DNA of 64,000 bases from positions 434,001 through 498,000 of the forward strand of contig JAWKHS010000003.1 in NCBI GenBank assembly GCA_041394705.1. Reading direction: 5' to 3'. Position numbers and translations under genes: made by a program. Below, piece by piece: positions 52,972 to 62,026 of this stretch. Every line of letters begins with the position of its first letter. The stretch's first letter is position 1. The DNA is from Vicinamibacterales bacterium. Its GTDB lineage: Bacteria > Acidobacteriota > Vicinamibacteria > Vicinamibacterales > UBA2999. The notes under the pieces were generated by a model, which saw nothing but the letters and a program-made list of their open reading frames with translations, made no database searches and had not been told where the DNA came from.

Positions 52972-53865
52972 TCAGGCCACCGCGGCCTGGGCATAGTACT
53001 GCGCTTCGTACTCGGCTGGCGGGATGTCCCCGATGGGGCCCAGCAGCCGTCGGGTGTTGAACCAATCCACCCAGACGAGCGTAGCGAACTCGACGGCCTC
53101 AAGCGACCGCCACGGTCCCTTCCGCTGAATCACCTCTGTCTTAAAGAGCCCGATCACCGACTCAGCGAGGGCATTGTCGTAGGCATCCCCTTGGCTGCCC
53201 ACGGACGGCGCGATGCCCGCGTCGGCGAGGCGGTCGGTGTACCGCATGGACAGGTACTGCGATCCGGCATCGCTGTGATGGACGAGGCCGTCGAGGGCGT
53301 GTGCCCGTCGCGCATGGATCGCTTGCTCGAGCGCGTCCAACACGAAGTCCGTGCGCATCGAGGCCGACACGCGCCAGCCAACGATGCGGCGGGCGAATAC
53401 GTCGATCACGAAGGCGGCGTAGACGAAGCCGCCCCAGGTCGCCACGTACGTGAAGTCCGATACCCAGAGCTGATTCGGGCGCGTCGCGAGGAACTGGCGG
53501 TCGACGAGATCCCGCGGCCGTGCGCCGTCACCCGCATGGGTCGTCGTGATCCATGCGCGCCCGCGCACAGCGCCCTGCAGACCCAGGGCACGCATCAGGC
53601 GGCCCACGGTGCAGCGCGCGATACCGAATCCCTCGCGCCGTAGCTGCTTCCAGACTTTGCGCGGACCGTAGACCTGGTGATTCTGGTCCCACACACGTTG
53701 AATCTCGGGCCGCAACGCCTCGTCCCGTCGTGCGCGCGCCGACCGGCGGCTCGGATCAGCCTGCCGCTGCCGATGGCGGTGATACGTCGATGGGGCGATC
53801 GGCAGGACCCTGCAGATCGACTCGACCCCGAATCGGGCGCGATGCGCGTCAATGTACGCGACCAT
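52972..53865 (-). CDS. IS3-family transposase OrfB of the outer element
   Basis: The 297-residue protein starts MVAYIDAHRARFGVESICRV and has an intact integrase core: LWVSDFTYVATWGGFVYAAF (Asp), LVHHSDAGSQYLSMRYTD (Asp) and DAYDNALAESVIGLFKTEVI (Glu). It is now separated from its orfA by the inner element, so normal frameshift expression of the OrfAB transposase is blocked. Confidence 0.92.
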   Translation of the reverse strand: MVAYIDAHRARFGVESICRVLPIAPSTYHRHRQRQADPSRRSARARRDEALRPEIQRVWDQNHQVYGPRKVWKQLRREGFGIARCTVGRLMRALGLQGAVRGRAWITTTHAGDGARPRDLVDRQFLATRPNQLWVSDFTYVATWGGFVYAAFVIDVFARRIVGWRVSASMRTDFVLDALEQAIHARRAHALDGLVHHSDAGSQYLSMRYTDRLADAGIAPSVGSQGDAYDNALAESVIGLFKTEVIQRKGPWRSLEAVEFATLVWVDWFNTRRLLGPIGDIPPAEYEAQYYAQAAVA

Positions 53866-53933
53866 CGTGCCTACTTGGTCCGGCGGTCTGGGCTTGATCC
53901 GGTTTCGTGGACACGTTCCGAAAGGTGGATACG

Positions 53934-54251
53934 ATGTCCCGCATGTCCGAGCCGAAGCCGGGGCGCCGCCTGCGCCGGCAGTTCACTGAGGAGTTCAAAG
54001 CGGGGGCCGTACGACTGGTCCTGGACGAGGGCAAGACGGTCGGTGCCGTGGCCCGCGACTTGGATCTGACCCCGTCCGCCTTGGCCGACTGGGTCCGCAA
54101 GGCCGCCGCCGATCGCACCAAGGGGCGGACGGGTCTCATCGGCGTCGAGCGCGAGGAGCTGGCGCGGCTGCGCCGGGAGGTCCGCGAGTTGCGGGCGGAG
54201 CGCGACGTCTTAAAAAAAGCCGCGGCCTTCTTCGCGAAAGACCACCGGTGA
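53934..54251 (+). CDS. IS3-family transposase OrfA of the inner element
   Basis: The protein of about 105 residues has RRQFTEEFKAGAVRLVLDEG and TVGAVARDLDLTPSALADWV as HTH, then an Arg/Glu-rich zipper (LARLRREVRELRAERDVLKK). The ATG at 53934 was chosen; one at 53907 lies within the terminal repeat region. The stop overlaps orfB (GTGA). A run of six A at about 54213 is a possible frameshift site. Confidence 0.9.
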   Translation: MSRMSEPKPGRRLRRQFTEEFKAGAVRLVLDEGKTVGAVARDLDLTPSALADWVRKAAADRTKGRTGLIGVEREELARLRREVRELRAERDVLKKAAAFFAKDHR

Positions 54252-55105
54252 AGTTTGCGTGGATCCACGCGGAGAAGGCTCATCATCCCGTCCGCAAGTT
54301 GTGCCGCTGGCTGGGCGTGACGCCGAGCGGCTACTACGCCTGGCGTGGCCGACCCGAGTCGGCGCACGCGGCACGCGACCGGCAGCTGAAAGTGCTGATC
54401 CACGCGTCGTTCGACGCGCACAAGGCGCGCTACGGCAGCCCGCGGATCTACGGCGACCTGCAGGACGCCCGGGAGCCCGTGAGCAAGAAGCGGGTGGCCC
54501 GCCTGATGCAGGAAGAGGGCCTGAAGGCCCGCCCGCGCAAACGGTTCAAAGGGACCACGATGAGCGACCATGACCAGCCGGTCGCCGATAATCTGCTCGA
54601 CCGGCAGTTCACGGCCGACGCGCCGAATCAGCGGTGGGCCGGCGACACCACGGAGTTCGTGATCGGCGAGAGCGCCAAGCTGTATCTCGCCGTGATCCTC
54701 GACCTCTTCTCACGCTTTGTCGTTGGGTGGGCACTCAGTGCCGTCAACGATCGCCACCTGACGCTTCGGGCGCTGGAGATGGCCGTGAAGCGACGCTGCC
54801 CCAGCGCAGGGCTGCTCTTTCACTCCGACCAGGGTTGCACGTATGCCAGTGAGGACTACCAACTGGCCTTGGGCGCGCGCGGCATCATCTGCAGTATGAG
54901 CCGCCGCGGCAACTGCCACGACAACGCCGTCCTGGAGAGCTTCTTCTCGACGGTCAAGAGCGAGCTCGCCGATCGGTTCGGCAGCTACGCCGAAGCGAAG
55001 ATGGAGGTTTTCGACTACCTGGAGGTGTACTACAACCAACGGCGGCGTCATTCGACGCTCGGTCAGATCAGTCCGGCCGAGTTCGAACGTCGTGCAGCCG
55101 CGTAA
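54248..55105 (+). CDS. IS3-family transposase OrfB of the inner element
   Basis: The 285-residue protein has the HTH_21 part (SFDAHKARYGSPRIYGDLQD) and a complete integrase core: RWAGDTTEFVIGESAKLYLA (Asp), LLFHSDQGCTYASEDYQ (Asp) and GNCHDNAVLESFFSTVKSEL (Glu). It ends with the usual YNQRRRHSTLGQISPAEFER. GTG at 54248 overlaps the orfA stop. Confidence 0.93.
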   Translation: MKFAWIHAEKAHHPVRKLCRWLGVTPSGYYAWRGRPESAHAARDRQLKVLIHASFDAHKARYGSPRIYGDLQDAREPVSKKRVARLMQEEGLKARPRKRFKGTTMSDHDQPVADNLLDRQFTADAPNQRWAGDTTEFVIGESAKLYLAVILDLFSRFVVGWALSAVNDRHLTLRALEMAVKRRCPSAGLLFHSDQGCTYASEDYQLALGARGIICSMSRRGNCHDNAVLESFFSTVKSELADRFGSYAEAKMEVFDYLEVYYNQRRRHSTLGQISPAEFERRAAA

Positions 55106-55243
55106 GCGCTCGAGGGGGCGCTCGGCGGCATCCCGTTCCAGCCACCCGACTTGACCCGACCGCCGCCAAGCGCCTGTAGACTTGCTACGACCGTTGACGA
55201 ACGACGACTGATCCGACTGACTCAACCCGTCCACGGGATCGGA

Positions 55244-55567
55244 TCAGGCCCAGTCGAGTGCCGCCTGGGCGAAAAACGCCGACGCCGTCTTGAGGATCTC
55301 GTTCGTCCGCTTCAGCTCGCGGACCTCGCGCTCCAACTCCTTCAGGCGCTCGCGCTCGCCCGTCGTTAACCCCGCCCGCTGGCCGGTGTCACGCTCGGCC
55401 TGGCGGACCCACTTCCGCAGCGTCTCGGCCGTCGTGCCCAGCTTCGTCGCCACCGCTTGCAGCGCCGCCCACTCGGACGGGTGCGCCGGCCGCTGTTCCT
55501 GCACTAACCGGACCGCGCGCTCACGCACCTCCGGAGAAAACCGACTCGGACGTCCCATAGACCCCAT
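55244..55567 (-). CDS. IS3-family transposase OrfA of the outer element (3' end altered)
   Basis: The 107-residue protein has RPSRFSPEVRERAVRLVQEQ and VATKLGTTAETLRKWVRQAE as HTH and a zipper (LKELEREVRELKRTNEILKT). The last residues and the stop codon (55244-55246) are supplied by the end of the inner IS, so the natural overlap with orfB is lost. Confidence 0.9.
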   Translation of the reverse strand: MGSMGRPSRFSPEVRERAVRLVQEQRPAHPSEWAALQAVATKLGTTAETLRKWVRQAERDTGQRAGLTTGERERLKELEREVRELKRTNEILKTASAFFAQAALDWA

Positions 55568-55613
55568 CCTCCCAAGAAATGAGGTCTCGCGGAATCCCGG
55601 TACGCTTCACTGG

Positions 55614-55924
55614 TGTTTATTGACGACAGCTTGGGCGATCTCGGGTCGTTCACGCGCAAGGTCAAGACCGAAGCTCGTTGGGAGGGCGCGCGGCTGATCC
55701 TTCTCTGCGAACCGTTCGGCGAGACGCTGAACAATGGAGTGCCCGGCCGGGTCGCTGGAAGCATCACAAGGGTCTGGACGTTGTCGCTCAGCGGCGAGGA
55801 ACTCCGCCTCGAACGGACCGGGTACCGAGTCGAACCGCCCCGTCTGCTACATGGCCGCCCGTACTCCCGCGCCGATGACCTCGTCTACAACCGAGACGTC
55901 ACGATCTACGGTCGGTCCCAGTAG
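55614..55924 (+). pseudogene. Secreted-protein gene, copy A, 3' part
   Basis: The frame reads VFIDDSLGDLGSFTRKVKTE through to YNRDVTIYGRSQ and a TAG stop at 55922-55924, matching copy B with very few differences (L/H and Y/F changes). It is separated from its 5' part by element 2 with the CTGG duplication. Confidence 0.85.
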
Positions 55925-55996
55925 TGTCAGTTCGCCACATCGCGACGACTCATTATTTGAGGCAACTCCGCGCGAGGTGGTATAACCTCGGCGCTG

Positions 55997-56581
55997 GTGG
56001 TGATCGTGGGGCGAGTACTGACACTCGCGTCGGCGCTGTGCGCGGCCATCGTGACCTCCGGTGCGGGTGCCCAGGACCGGCCCGACTTCTCCGGCGAATG
56101 GCACCTTCGCGTGGAACGCAGCGTGCCCCAGACGGATGTGTGGGGTCAGACGCGGCCGCGGCTACTTCGGATCAACCAGTCTGCGTCTGAGCTTGCTCTC
56201 GATCCTGACGGTGGCGGCATGAGCGTGCCCACCGCCCTCCAACGGTTCCGGCTCGACGGGACGGCCCAGGTGTTTATTGACGACAGCTTGGGCGATCTCG
56301 GGTCGTTCACGCGCAAGGTCAAGACCGAAGCTCGTTGGGAGGGCGCGCGGCTGATCCTTCTCTGCGAACCGTTCGGCGAGACGCTGAACAATGGAGTGCC
56401 CGGCCGGGTCGCCGGAAGCATCACAAGGGTCTGGACGTTGTCGCTCAGCGGCGAGGAACTCCACCTCGAACGGACCGGGTTCCGAGTCGAACCGCCCCGT
56501 CTGCTACATGGCCGCCCGTACTCCCGCGCCGATGACCTCGTCTACAACCGAGACGTCACGATCTACGGTCGGTCCCAGTAG
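55997..56581 (+). CDS. Secreted hypothetical protein, copy B (intact)
   Basis: The 194-residue protein has a signal peptide (VLTLASALCAAIVTSGAGAQ), then RPDFSGEWHLRVERSVPQTD, a region of beta-strand character (LLRINQSASELALDPDGG), FTRKVKTEARWEGARLILLC and TRVWTLSLSGEELHLERTGF. The F-S-G-x-W start and strand pattern are common in secreted hypothetical proteins of Acidobacteriota; no function is known. It is the intact member of a tandem pair with a repeat unit of 657 bp. Confidence 0.75.
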   Translation: MVIVGRVLTLASALCAAIVTSGAGAQDRPDFSGEWHLRVERSVPQTDVWGQTRPRLLRINQSASELALDPDGGGMSVPTALQRFRLDGTAQVFIDDSLGDLGSFTRKVKTEARWEGARLILLCEPFGETLNNGVPGRVAGSITRVWTLSLSGEELHLERTGFRVEPPRLLHGRPYSRADDLVYNRDVTIYGRSQ

Positions 56582-56767
56582 TGTCAGTTCGCCACATCGC
56601 GACTACTCAGGAGTTGCGTAGGCCATCCGTCACGGCCAGCGGCGTGCAATCGCAGGTCGTCCGCCGTTGTAGAGCGCTGAGCGGGTGTCGACGGGAGCAA
56701 AGATCGGACGACCTCCCGACGAGCAGCCGGCGCCGCACGCGACGACGAGTGGCGCAGCTGGTCGAGG

Positions 56768-59422
56768 TCAGTCGGCGCGGAGGGCCACGACCGGGCTCAC
56801 TCTCGTAGCGCGAATCGCCGGCAGGAGACAAGCGAGCGCAGCGACCGCGCCGAGCGCGCCGCACACCGCCGCGAGCGTCACGAGATCGTTCGGCCCGATG
56901 CCAAACAGGAACCGACGGAGCACCTGGCCGACCGCCAACGCGCCGGCCAGACCGACGGCCATGCCGATCGCCGTCAGGACGGCGCCCTGCCGCATCACCA
57001 TTCGGAGAATCTGGCCACGCGCGGCACCGAGCGCGAGGCGGAGCCCGAATTCTCTAGTGCGCTGCGCGGACACCAGGCTCATGACGCCGTACACACCAGT
57101 GGCCGCGAGCCCGACAGCGAGAATCGCGAATGCGAGCACGAGCGTCAACATGAACCGGCGTGCGCTGAGTGAGCTCGACACGAGATCCTGCATCACCGCC
57201 GTGCGGTAGACGGGCTGATTCGGCGCCACCGCGTAGATGCGGGCGCGCAGTGCGGCCAACGTCGCCTCGGCATCGCCAGCCGTCCGCACGACGAACGTCA
57301 GCCCAGTGAACGCGGCCTGTGCCTGTGGCAGAAACACTTCCATCGCGGCAGGACCGTCCAGCGCATCGTGACGCACGTCGCCCACCACCCCGATGATCTC
57401 TGCCGTCGCCAGCTCGCCCCGCACCTGTAGGCGAACGCGTTGGCCGACCGGTGACTCGTTGGGCCAGTGCCGCGTCGCAAACGCGTGCGAGATCAACACG
57501 ACCGGTGGCCGGGAACCGTCGTCATAGCCCTCGAATCGCCGTCCCTCGAGCAGCGGAATACGCATGGCAGAAAAGTACTCGGGTGTGGCTGCGGTCACGA
57601 ACGCCGCCGGCTCGCTCCCCGGCGGCGGTATCGGACGGTCCTCGAGGACGATCGGCGCCACACTTCCTCCGGTGGTGTCGAGAAACGGAAGGGCCGACAC
57701 GGCGCCGACCTCGCGGACCTGCGGCACCGTCCTCATCGAATCGATGATCTGTTGAAAGAACGCCGCCGTCTGCTCCGGTGTACGGCCGGGCACTCGGTAA
57801 AAGATCTGCAGCGCCGCGACACTCTCGGCCGCGAAGCCCGGGCTCGTCGATATCAGCGCACCGAAGCTTCGCAGCAGCAGGCCGCCGCCTGCGAGCAGGA
57901 CCATCGCCAGCGCCAGCTGGGCGATGACGAAGCGAGATCGGCCTGTTCGGCTTGGCAGCGCGCCACCATGACCGGTCGCGGCATTAGCGAGGGCATCGAC
58001 GGCACGAACGCGCGCGACGCGCCAGGCCGGCGTGATACCGGCGAGGACCGCGACGACGACAGTCACGGCCGTGGAGAAGAGCAGCACGCGGCTATTCACG
58101 CCGATCGCACTCAGCGCCGGAACGTCCCCGGGCGCGAGCCACACGATCAGGCGTGCGGTGCCCTCTGCGAGCAACAGACCAGCCGCCGAGCTGACACTCG
58201 CCAACAGCAACGTTTCCGCCAGCAGCTGCCGCACCAACCGTCCGCGATCAGCGCCGAGCGCGCCGCGGACGCCGATCTCCTTCGTGCGCGCCGTCGAACG
58301 CGTCAACAGCAGGTTTGCGGCGTTGGCAATCGCAATCACCAACAACAACGCCACTGACGCCGACAGCACACCGAGCGACTGACGCAGGTCTCCGGCCAGG
58401 TGATCGCGTAGCGGCACGACGTCAACGGTCCTGCCGCCGTTCGTGTTCGGGTACTGTTGCGCCAGCCGCTCGGCGACCGCGCCCAGCTCTGCCTGCGCCC
58501 GCGCGATCGAGACGCCCGGCTTGAGCTTGCCCAGCACGCTGTAGGACCGCGTGCCCCGCGTTTGCAGTTCGGCCTCCGAGAATACTTTGGGCGCGTACAC
58601 GCCGCGCTCACTGAAGGTCACCAGCAGCCGTGGTGCGAACGACGGCGGCATGATGCCGACGACGGTCATCGGCTGCCCATTGAGCCGAACGGCGCGGCCG
58701 ACGATCGCCGGATCCGATCCGAACTGCTGCGCCCACGTGCCGTACGACAGCACGACGACGTTGTTCCGGCCTCGGGTGTACTCGTCAGGTGCAAACGTCC
58801 GCCCGTGCAACGCCTCGACGCCGAAGGCATCGAAGAACCCCTCGCTGACCCGTAACGCCGGTATCGTGTGCGGTTCGGCGACCTCGGTGAGGGTGAACCC
58901 GAACGGCTCGGCCGCCGACATCACCTCGAACGACTGCGCCTGCTGCCGCCACTCCACGAAGTTGCCCGGTGACACGTCCTCAATCGCGGCAGGATTGGCG
59001 CTGTCGGTCTCGAAGACGAGGACGATACGCTCCGGTTCGCGGTACGGCAGCTGGCGGACGAGCAGCGCGTCGACGACGGAGTAGATCCCGGTGGTCGCGC
59101 CGATCCCAACGGCGAGCACCGCGGTCGTCAACAGGGTGAAGGCCGGACTGCGCAGCAGCAGCCGCGCCCCATGTCTCAGGTCGTGGACGATGTCCGCGTC
59201 GAAGGTGAACTGACGGCGCAGCCAAGCGGCGTCACGAAACGACCCGAGCACCCGTCGGAACATGTCGACCTCCTGCCTAGGCGTCAGCTGCTGACGCCCC
59301 AGCAGCCGTGCGCGCCGCGCGCCGAGCTCGGACTCCCATTCCGCCAGCCACTCGTCGCGGTCTCGACGTGGCACGAGGCGCGCGCACAGCCGCAGCACGG
59401 CCAGGGAGAGACGAAACATCAT
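56768..59422 (-). CDS. ADOP-family (FtsX/MacB-like) ABC permease
   Basis: The 884-residue protein has a short N-terminal ADOP region (RDEWLAEWESELGARRARLL, QELTP-like linker, FRDAAWLRR) and two FtsX/MacB modules. The first includes LLTTAVLAVGIGATTGIYSV, a periplasmic MacB-PCD domain and KEIGVRGALGADRGRLVRQL. The second ends with GVYGVMSLVSAQRTREFGLR and FGIGPNDLVTLAAVCGALGA. The ATG at 59422 overlaps the padR stop, so translation is coupled. The gene is full length. Function is probably macrolide-type or lipoprotein-related export; no own ATPase is encoded. Confidence 0.94.
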   Translation of the reverse strand: MMFRLSLAVLRLCARLVPRRDRDEWLAEWESELGARRARLLGRQQLTPRQEVDMFRRVLGSFRDAAWLRRQFTFDADIVHDLRHGARLLLRSPAFTLLTTAVLAVGIGATTGIYSVVDALLVRQLPYREPERIVLVFETDSANPAAIEDVSPGNFVEWRQQAQSFEVMSAAEPFGFTLTEVAEPHTIPALRVSEGFFDAFGVEALHGRTFAPDEYTRGRNNVVVLSYGTWAQQFGSDPAIVGRAVRLNGQPMTVVGIMPPSFAPRLLVTFSERGVYAPKVFSEAELQTRGTRSYSVLGKLKPGVSIARAQAELGAVAERLAQQYPNTNGGRTVDVVPLRDHLAGDLRQSLGVLSASVALLLVIAIANAANLLLTRSTARTKEIGVRGALGADRGRLVRQLLAETLLLASVSSAAGLLLAEGTARLIVWLAPGDVPALSAIGVNSRVLLFSTAVTVVVAVLAGITPAWRVARVRAVDALANAATGHGGALPSRTGRSRFVIAQLALAMVLLAGGGLLLRSFGALISTSPGFAAESVAALQIFYRVPGRTPEQTAAFFQQIIDSMRTVPQVREVGAVSALPFLDTTGGSVAPIVLEDRPIPPPGSEPAAFVTAATPEYFSAMRIPLLEGRRFEGYDDGSRPPVVLISHAFATRHWPNESPVGQRVRLQVRGELATAEIIGVVGDVRHDALDGPAAMEVFLPQAQAAFTGLTFVVRTAGDAEATLAALRARIYAVAPNQPVYRTAVMQDLVSSSLSARRFMLTLVLAFAILAVGLAATGVYGVMSLVSAQRTREFGLRLALGAARGQILRMVMRQGAVLTAIGMAVGLAGALAVGQVLRRFLFGIGPNDLVTLAAVCGALGAVAALACLLPAIRATRVSPVVALRAD

Positions 59423-59730
59423 GCAGGCCCCCAGCGCCGCGCCATCTGCGCGCCGAGCGCCGCCATGGCGCGAAACCGCGCGCGGGCGTCGGCCAGCCGG
59501 AGCTGACCGGCCCTCGTCAACTCGTAGTACCGCCGCGGCGGCCGTTGTTCCCGTCGCGCGGTGCCCTCTCGCTCCCACTTCGCGCGAACCAGTCCCTCCT
59601 CCTCGAGGCGGCGCAGGATGGGATACACGGTGCCGCTTGGCAGATCGGTCGCGTCCATGATGTCCCAGCCATGCTGGCGGCCGGCGGCGAGCGCCTCGAG
59701 GACGAGGGCGGTCTGATACGTCATCGCCAT
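59419..59730 (-). CDS. PadR-family transcriptional regulator
   Basis: The 103-residue protein has the PadR fold: TALVLEALAAGRQHGWDIMD, LPSGTVYPILRRLEEEGLVR and RRYYELTRAGQLRLADARA. It overlaps the ADOP gene by four bases and is first in the pair. An inverted repeat at 59737-59756, directly before the ATG, fits autorepression. The PadR-ADOP pairing repeats the arrangement at 43846-49375. Confidence 0.94.
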   Translation of the reverse strand: MAMTYQTALVLEALAAGRQHGWDIMDATDLPSGTVYPILRRLEEEGLVRAKWEREGTARREQRPPRRYYELTRAGQLRLADARARFRAMAALGAQMARRWGPA

Positions 59731-59736
59731 ATAACG

Positions 59737-59756
59737 GATTCTACATAGCTAGAATC
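59737..59756. promoter_or_regulatory. Inverted repeat before padR/ADOP
   Basis: GATTCTA (59737-59743) and TAGAATC (59750-59756) form an inverted repeat with a six-base centre, 7-26 bp before the padR start. The AT-rich surroundings probably include the -10 region. PadR binding is inferred. Confidence 0.55.
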
Positions 59757-59922
59757 AGATAGGCAACTGCTGCGTTGGCCGAACCCCTCAGGGCCGGACA
59801 CTCTCCTGGCCGATGGCAGGGAGGGCAGCGACGCACCGACCACGCAACCCTCGCCTACGCCGCCGGCGATCGCTAGGAGCCACGACGCGACGTTTGTCTG
59901 ACCTCCTGCGTTGGCCCCGATG

Positions 59923-60210
59923 ATGGCACTCGCGTTCGTCTCGGTGTTCCTCGGACAGCGACTCGCCTACGCCTTCGAGACTGTCGAGTGGACCGATGAC
60001 GCCTTGTAAAGCGATGGGCCACTCTCGATGGAGACCACCTACGAGTGGACGTTGACCGCCGACGGCTCGACTCGAATGAGCCGGCGGAACCGCGGGGTCC
60101 CGAGCGGATTCTCGAGGTTAGTCGCGCCGTTGATAGCAGTAGCGGTGAGGCACCGTGACCGGAGGAATCTCGCCGCGTTGCAGCGTGCCCTAGCGAGCCG
60201 CGCCCGCTGA
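59923..60210 (+). pseudogene. SRPBCC/polyketide-cyclase-like protein fragment
   Basis: One frame reads VSVFLGQRLAYAFETVEWTD, meets a TAA stop at 60007-60009, and continues METTYEWTLTADGSTRMSRR and SGFSRLVAPLIAVAVRHRDR to a TGA at 60208-60210. The pattern is that of the C-terminal half of an SRPBCC protein. The N-terminal half is missing and the internal stop breaks the rest. Confidence 0.6.
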
Positions 60211-60252
60211 GTCCCTGACCGTGCGACGTAGGCCTGGCTCTACGGTGCGCGA

Positions 60253-61143
60253 CTACTCGCGGGCCACCGCGGCGCTACCGTCTCGTGGCGTGTTACCCAG
60301 GGGGGCGTGAAACGCCGCCCTCAGTCCCAGCGGAGCCGCACGCTCCCGGTTGGACTGGTGGTCGGCACCCTCGACGACGTCAGCATGCCATCGAAGGCCG
60401 GCCGCCTCGGCGTGTTGCTCCAGCACGGCACGTGCACGTGCGTAGCCGTCCTTCATCTGCGGCACCTCGTCTCCGCCGACGCTCATGTAGTAGAACTTTG
60501 AGAGTCGTGACTGACGAGGCAGCCACTCGGCGAGACTCGCGACGGCCGCGAAGTCGTCCCTCCAGAGCGCGGGACTGTGCGCGAGGAACGCGTCGAACAT
60601 GGTGGGCCGCGCAATGAGCGCATAGGTGACGAGCAGGCCCCCGCGCGAGTGGCCGATGAGCACGCGGTGCCCGTCGGACCGGTAGACGCGTTCGACCAGC
60701 GGCACGACTTCGCGCTCAAGGAAGTCGAGGAAGCGGTCCCCGGCTCCGAACGCACTGTCCGCGCGGTCGATGTCCTGGCGCATGAACGGCGGCGTGTAGT
60801 CGCGTTGGCGTCCCTCGGCACTCACATTGGGAATGCCGACGACGATGAGCTCGGGTGTCAGGGCAAGGCGGGCCATCAGGGCGGCGCTGTCGGCCGTCGG
60901 GATGTCGAGTGCGGACCCGTCCAAGACGAACGCGACCGGGTAGCGTCGATCCAGCGCACGGTGATAAGTCTCAGGGAGCCGCACGAGCAGCTGGCGCCGC
61001 TCTCCCAGGACGTCCGACCGGACGTCGTGCGGCACGAGATACGGCGACGGCACGGCCCGGCCGCGCATGTAGTCGACGGCTGCGAAGGTGCCGAACGACG
61101 TCAGGGTCATGGTGATCACGACGGTCATCCCTGCTCGCAGCAT
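60253..61143 (-). CDS. Alpha/beta-hydrolase esterase (putative esterase, IroE/Fes-like)
   Basis: The 296-residue protein has an N-terminal membrane or signal helix (AGMTVVITMTLTSFGTFAAV) and an esterase D-type fold: RRQLLVRLPETYHRALDRRY, FVLDGSALD, the nucleophile GHSRGGLLVTYALIARP and a late histidine in VEGADHQSNRE. IroE-like enzymes cleave siderophores, but many relatives have other substrates. GGAGGGGAG precedes the ATG at 61143, two bases after the stop of the upstream gene, so it belongs to the sigma-factor operon. Confidence 0.85.
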   Translation of the reverse strand: MLRAGMTVVITMTLTSFGTFAAVDYMRGRAVPSPYLVPHDVRSDVLGERRQLLVRLPETYHRALDRRYPVAFVLDGSALDIPTADSAALMARLALTPELIVVGIPNVSAEGRQRDYTPPFMRQDIDRADSAFGAGDRFLDFLEREVVPLVERVYRSDGHRVLIGHSRGGLLVTYALIARPTMFDAFLAHSPALWRDDFAAVASLAEWLPRQSRLSKFYYMSVGGDEVPQMKDGYARARAVLEQHAEAAGLRWHADVVEGADHQSNRERAAPLGLRAAFHAPLGNTPRDGSAAVARE

Positions 61144-61145
61144 GG

Positions 61146-61466
61146 CTACTGCTCCCCTCCGGCACTGGACCCGGCTGGCCGCGCCTCCGCCGCCATCCAT
61201 GCCACGCCGCACATGGCGACCAGGACGAGGGCGCTGGCGACGTCGCTCGCCTGCACGGGCTGGAACCACTCCGGCCGTACGCCAATCGTCGTCACGGTAG
61301 CGAGGGCACCGGTCAGAGCGGCCCCGCCAAACGCAGCCGTTCGGCGCCGCGCGAGTGTGTGTCTCCGCCGCATCACGCGTTTCACGAAGGCCGTCGCCTC
61401 AGACGAATCGGGCTTGGCGGCTGCGCCCGCGCGCGCGATCCATTGATCGAGAGCGTCGTCCGTCAT
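61146..61466 (-). CDS. Small membrane protein next to an ECF sigma factor
   Basis: The 106-residue protein has a charged N-terminal part (DDALDQWIARAGAA, then ATAFVKRVMRRRHTL) and two predicted membrane helices (AAFGGAALTGALATVTTIG and VASALVLVAMCGVAWMAA). It overlaps the sigma gene stop by four bases. By position and layout it is probably an anti-sigma-type partner, though no zinc-finger motif is present. Confidence 0.7.
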   Translation of the reverse strand: MTDDALDQWIARAGAAAKPDSSEATAFVKRVMRRRHTLARRRTAAFGGAALTGALATVTTIGVRPEWFQPVQASDVASALVLVAMCGVAWMAAEARPAGSSAGGEQ

Positions 61467-62026
61467 CGCGACTCCGTCCGGTTGACCTGGGCCCCGAGGC
61501 GTTCACGCAGCTTGTCGCGACCTCGGAGAATCTGCGACTTCACCGTACCGATGGGACTGCCGAGCACCGTCGCGATCTCGACATGCGTGAGGCCGTGCCA
61601 GTAGTGCAGTTCCAACGCGGCGCGCTCCGCGGGTTCGAGCGCGCGCATGGCGTACTCGAGAGTGAGCCGAGCATCGGCGCCGCCGACGTCATCGGCACGA
61701 CCGATGGCGGTCGTTGCGTCGAGTTGCACAGCATCTGGCCGCGCCCGCCGCACGCTCGTTACGAATTCCTGATACGCGACGCGTAGCAGCCAGCTGACGA
61801 ATCGGCCGCGCCCCTCGAACGTCCCCAAGTATCGGTACGCCTTCAAGAACGTCTCTTGAGCCAAGTCGTCAGCAACGTCTCGCCGGCCCGTCAAACGCGT
61901 CAGAAACCCGCGAACGCGCCCTTGATAGAGGGCGACGATCTCGGCGAATGCGTCGTGATCGTCGAGGGTCAGCACTCGCGCGACGAGCCCCGTCACACGC
62001 GCGTCTTCCTCATGGCCGGCGGCCAT
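61463..62026 (-). CDS. ECF-family RNA polymerase sigma factor
   Basis: The 187-residue protein has sigma region 2 (DHDAFAEIVALYQGRVRGFL, DDLAQETFLKAYRYLGTFEG) and region 4 (LEPAERAALELHYWHGLTHV, EIATVLGSPIGTVKSQILRG). The ATG at 62026 with GGGGAG upstream was chosen. It follows a DUF6249-like membrane gene with a 17-base overlap and precedes the small membrane protein and esterase genes. It probably responds to an envelope signal; the target promoters are unknown. Confidence 0.93.
   Translation of the reverse strand: MAAGHEEDARVTGLVARVLTLDDHDAFAEIVALYQGRVRGFLTRLTGRRDVADDLAQETFLKAYRYLGTFEGRGRFVSWLLRVAYQEFVTSVRRARPDAVQLDATTAIGRADDVGGADARLTLEYAMRALEPAERAALELHYWHGLTHVEIATVLGSPIGTVKSQILRGRDKLRERLGAQVNRTESR

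Larger units (their letters stand above)
53895..55246 (+). mobile_element. IS3-family element 3 (inner, nested)
   Basis: The ends TGATCCGGTTTCGTGGAC (53895) and, inverted, TGATCCGATCCCGTGGAC (55246) form the terminal repeats. A 3-bp GGC flanks it (one extra T on the left side), consistent with IS3-type insertion. It lies between orfA and orfB of element 2 in opposite orientation. Being intact and nested, it is the younger insertion. Confidence 0.85.
52933..55609 (-). mobile_element. IS3-family element 2 (outer), interrupted by element 3
   Basis: The ends TGAAGCGTACCGGG at 52933 and its inverse at 55609 are the terminal repeats. A perfect 4-bp duplication CTGG lies at 52929-52932 and 55610-55613. 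The total of 2,677 bp includes a 1,352-bp inner IS, leaving about 1.32 kb for the original element. It carries orfA at 55244-55567 and orfB at 52972-53865 on the minus strand and splits gene copy A. Confidence 0.88.
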
